Of a stretch of DNA of 64,000 bases, positions 61,955 to 64,000 are shown piece by piece. The position numbers were made by a program, and so were the translations under genes. The stretch's first letter is position 1. Every line of letters begins with the position of its first letter. The notes beneath the pieces were generated by a model. That model was not told the DNA's origin. It ran no database searches and saw nothing but the letters and a program-made list of their open reading frames with translations. Source of the stretch: Pseudomonas koreensis (GTDB lineage: Bacteria; Pseudomonadota; Gammaproteobacteria; Pseudomonadales; Pseudomonadaceae); assembly GCF_025447595.1 (NCBI RefSeq), contig NZ_JAOEJU010000001.1, positions 1 through 64,000 on the forward strand, written 5' to 3'.

Positions 61955-62470
61955 TCAGCTGATTTGATAGCGGTAGATCAGGTCGTCAAACCATCGATCT
62001 CCAATCTGATAGGCCTGCGGCACGCGGCGCTCGAATACAAAACCGCATTTCTCCAACACCTTGCAGGACGCGATATTACCGTCGGTCACGGTCGACTCCA
62101 ACGAGTCCAGGCTGATGGCGGCGGCATAGTCGATGATCGCCTGCCGCGACTCGGTGCCAAAGCCTTTGCCTTGATGTTCCGGCAACAGCAGGCAACCCAC
62201 CTCGGCATGCCCCGGCGACAGGATGCGAAATCCGGTCACACCTAGTTCCTGCCCGCTGGCCCTGTCGGTCACCACCAGACACAACCAGTGATCCGACTGC
62301 GGCCCCCAGGCCGGAAGCCGATGCTCGAAGCCTTTGCGCACCTGTTCCTCGGCGATTTCACCGAACACGTACTGCATGGTTTGCGGCTCGGAGTGCAGCC
62401 TGAGGAACAGCGGCCAGTCGGATTCGACCATCGTGCGCAGGTCCAGGCGTTGCGTGGTGAGCTCGAGCAT
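61955..62470 (-). CDS. GNAT-family N-acetyltransferase (RimJ/RimL type)
   Basis: The 171-residue protein begins LTTQRLDLRTMVESDWPLFLRLH, as RimJ/RimL-like acetyltransferases do. It holds the acetyl-CoA loop LLPEHQGKGFGTESRQAIIDYA and the C-terminal NIASCKVLEKCGFVFERR. It would transfer acetyl from acetyl-CoA to an amine. AAGGAG lies 6 bases before the ATG. It is first in a minus-strand set with the GSCFA and SGNH-like genes. A self-resistance role for the nearby NRPS product is conceivable but untested. Confidence 0.87.
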   Translation of the reverse strand: MLELTTQRLDLRTMVESDWPLFLRLHSEPQTMQYVFGEIAEEQVRKGFEHRLPAWGPQSDHWLCLVVTDRASGQELGVTGFRILSPGHAEVGCLLLPEHQGKGFGTESRQAIIDYAAAISLDSLESTVTDGNIASCKVLEKCGFVFERRVPQAYQIGDRWFDDLIYRYQIS

Positions 62471-62707
62471 CCGCTGCTCCTTGCGAAGGTGAAAAAGAGA
62501 GAGGGTTTTTTACTTGGTGCGAGGGGAAAGATCAATGACCGTATCGGGCGATTGCCATAGGGGGCGAGGGTTGCTCTTCCTGAGTGGGTGAGTGTCCTTA
62601 CTCACCCGGAGTTCTGCGATGCATGAGGGATGTATATGAAAAAGCGTTCAATCAGCGTGTTGCATGAGCCGCAAAGTGCTGCGCACTGACTTCTCCAGAC
62701 AACCCTT

Positions 62708-63757
62708 TCAGCCGGCCAGCGTCGCGTTATCGATCACGAACCGATACTTCACCTCGCCCTGCAGCATCCTTTCATAGGAAGCGTTGATCTGGTCTGCGCG
62801 AATCAGCTCTATGTCTGAAACGATGCCGTGCTCGGCACAGAAATCCAGCATCTCCTGAGTCTCCGGAATGCCGCCGATCATCGAGCCGGCGATGGTCCGG
62901 CGCTTCATGATCAGGTTGAACACGTTCGGCGACGGATGTGGCGAGGCGGGTGCACCCACCAGCGTCAGGGCGCCATCGCGCTTGAGTAGCACCAGTAACG
63001 CGTCGAGATCGTGAGGTGCGGCGACGGTGTTGAGGATGAAGTCGAAGCTCTTGGTGTGCGCGGCCATTTCCTCGGCGTTGCGCGACACCACAACCTCATC
63101 GGCGCCCAGTGCCTTGGCGGCTTCGCGCTTGGACTCGGAGGTGGTGAACGCCACGACATGCGCGCCCATCGCATGGGCCAGTTTGATACCCATGTGGCCC
63201 AGGCCACCGATGCCGACCACACCGACTTTTTTGCCCGGCCCGGCGCTCCACTGGCGCAGCGGCGAGTAGGTGGTGATGCCCGCACACAGCAGCGGCGCGA
63301 CGGCGGCCAGTTGCGCTTCAGGGTGGCGGATACGCAACACGTAACGCTCGTGCACCACGATGTTTTGCGAGTAGCCGCCGAGGGTCCAGCCGGGTGCGTC
63401 CGGCGTCGGGAAGTTGTAGGTGCCGATCATGCCGTCGCAGTAGTTTTCCAGACCGGTTTCGCAGTCGTCGCAGTGTTTGCAGCTGTCGACGATGCAGCCG
63501 ACACCCACCAGATCGCCGACCTTATAGTCGGATACGTGGGCGCCGACCGCCGAAACGCGGCCGACAATCTCGTGCCCGGGCACGCATGGGAATTGGGTAC
63601 CGGCCCATTCGGCGCGCACCTGGTGCAGGTCGGAGTGGCAGATGCCGCAGAAGGCGATATCGATCTGCACATCATGGGCCGCCGGCGCGCGGCGATTGAT
63701 CTGCATCGGTTCAAGGGGTTTGTCGCCCGCGTGGGCACCGTAGGCTCGTACAAGCAT
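62708..63757 (-). CDS. yahK: Zinc-dependent NAD(P) alcohol dehydrogenase (YahK/CAD type)
   Basis: The 349-residue protein has the catalytic zinc motif GHEIVGRVSAVG with Cys in CGICHSDLH, the four structural-zinc cysteines in CKHCDDCETGLENYC and the cofactor motif GIGGLGHMGIKLA. It matches the broad-specificity aldehyde reductases of the YahK/cinnamyl-alcohol-dehydrogenase group. The start has an AGGA-type ribosome site. It is monocistronic by position. The hairpin at 62586-62607, about 100 bases after its stop, might end its transcript. Confidence 0.9.
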   Translation of the reverse strand: MLVRAYGAHAGDKPLEPMQINRRAPAAHDVQIDIAFCGICHSDLHQVRAEWAGTQFPCVPGHEIVGRVSAVGAHVSDYKVGDLVGVGCIVDSCKHCDDCETGLENYCDGMIGTYNFPTPDAPGWTLGGYSQNIVVHERYVLRIRHPEAQLAAVAPLLCAGITTYSPLRQWSAGPGKKVGVVGIGGLGHMGIKLAHAMGAHVVAFTTSESKREAAKALGADEVVVSRNAEEMAAHTKSFDFILNTVAAPHDLDALLVLLKRDGALTLVGAPASPHPSPNVFNLIMKRRTIAGSMIGGIPETQEMLDFCAEHGIVSDIELIRADQINASYERMLQGEVKYRFVIDNATLAG

Positions 63758-63890
63758 GGGAGAGTCCTTGATGGGGTTGTCGAAGCCTCATCTTCCCGTT
63801 CTGCTCTGGTGACGCGTTAGCGCATTTCTATCGATTACTTGCCTGATCCTGTGGGACGTCGGCAGGGAAAAAACGGATGAAGGGGATCTA

Positions 63891-64000
63891 TCAAGGCTGG
63901 TGCAAGAGGGCGAGCTTGATGCAGTCGAGCAGCTTGTCGGCATCGCAGGGTTTGGACAGCACGTCGACCACCCGCTGGTCTGCACCCAGCGCTGATGCTT
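63891..64000 (-). CDS. Response-regulator receiver domain, C-terminal fragment cut by the window edge
   Basis: The last 36 codons of a minus-strand gene enter the window; the stop is at 63891-63893. They read as the end of a receiver domain: an LSKPC segment with the conserved Lys-Pro pair, then a final amphipathic helix (DADKLLDCIKLALL). It could be a single-domain receiver, or the tail of a hybrid sensor kinase. Too little is present to tell. Confidence 0.7.
   Translation of the reverse strand, partial: ASALGADQRVVDVLSKPCDADKLLDCIKLALLHQP

Noticed and set aside
62586..62607. Hairpin (8-bp stem) as terminator of the alcohol dehydrogenase gene
   Set aside because: It is about 100 bases from the stop and has no T run in either direction, so it is mentioned with that gene but not listed as a terminator.
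1..64000. CRISPR arrays, prophage or insertion-sequence genes
   Set aside because: No array of spaced direct repeats, integrase, transposase or phage structural gene was seen. The only repeat of note is the REPIN-like hairpin at 60118-60211.

Overview
The window looks like the chromosome of a Pseudomonas, most likely of the P. fluorescens group. The first bases match the 3' end of a Pseudomonas 5S rRNA followed by its terminator. The genes are GC-rich with Pseudomonas-like neighbours (hchA, tspO, katA-type catalase, ohr, yahK-type dehydrogenase), and a REPIN-like hairpin at 60118-60211 is typical of this group. This assignment is by recognition, not by a database search.

Layout. 1-71: end of an rRNA operon. 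156-3485: a VOC protein, a SAM methyltransferase and a membrane diguanylate cyclase. 3472-7414 (minus): a catabolic operon (MFS carrier, FAH-family hydrolase, SDR, D-2-hydroxyacid dehydrogenase) with a divergent AraC regulator at 7923-8924. 8985-15325: AraC/SDR pair, tspO with an esterase, an ABC exporter and hchA. 15322-21714: a block of regulators, namely a LuxR-type protein, a 960-residue winged-helix/ATPase regulator and a FixL/FixJ-like system with an extra single-domain receiver. 22034-30468: quinone oxidoreductase, two MFS carriers, an operon of three secreted alpha/beta hydrolases with a cytochrome P460, and an AraC regulator. 30603-34882: creatininase-family protein, aldehyde dehydrogenase without the usual catalytic Glu, catalase and Ohr. 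34923-35327: a sigma factor reduced to region 2.

The centrepiece is 36141-60111, a tightly coupled NRPS/PKS cluster. Gene 1 reads A(Arg-like)-PCP-C-A(Pro-like)-PCP-Cy-A(Cys)-PCP-Ox, which should build a thiazole. Gene 2 reads TubC-type docking-C-A-PCP-TE. Gene 3 reads A(Ile/Val-like)-PCP-C-A(Pro)-PCP-KS-KR-ACP-TE with no acyltransferase. They are followed by an unrecognised Ala-rich protein, an MbtH-like protein and a TauD-type dioxygenase. Two start modules and two thioesterases suggest two half-products: roughly Arg-Pro-thiazole-X, and Ile/Val-Pro extended by a reduced C2 unit. The second half resembles the detoxin/rimosamide logic; joining the halves through the beta-hydroxyl is a hypothesis. 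The leader of gene 1 carries a sigma-54-like -24/-12 element and a perfect CANGGANG (RsmA/CsrA-type) site.

Downstream (minus) are a GNAT acetyltransferase, a GSCFA protein and an SGNH-like protein, then an alcohol dehydrogenase and, at the edge, the C-terminus of a receiver domain that runs out of the window.
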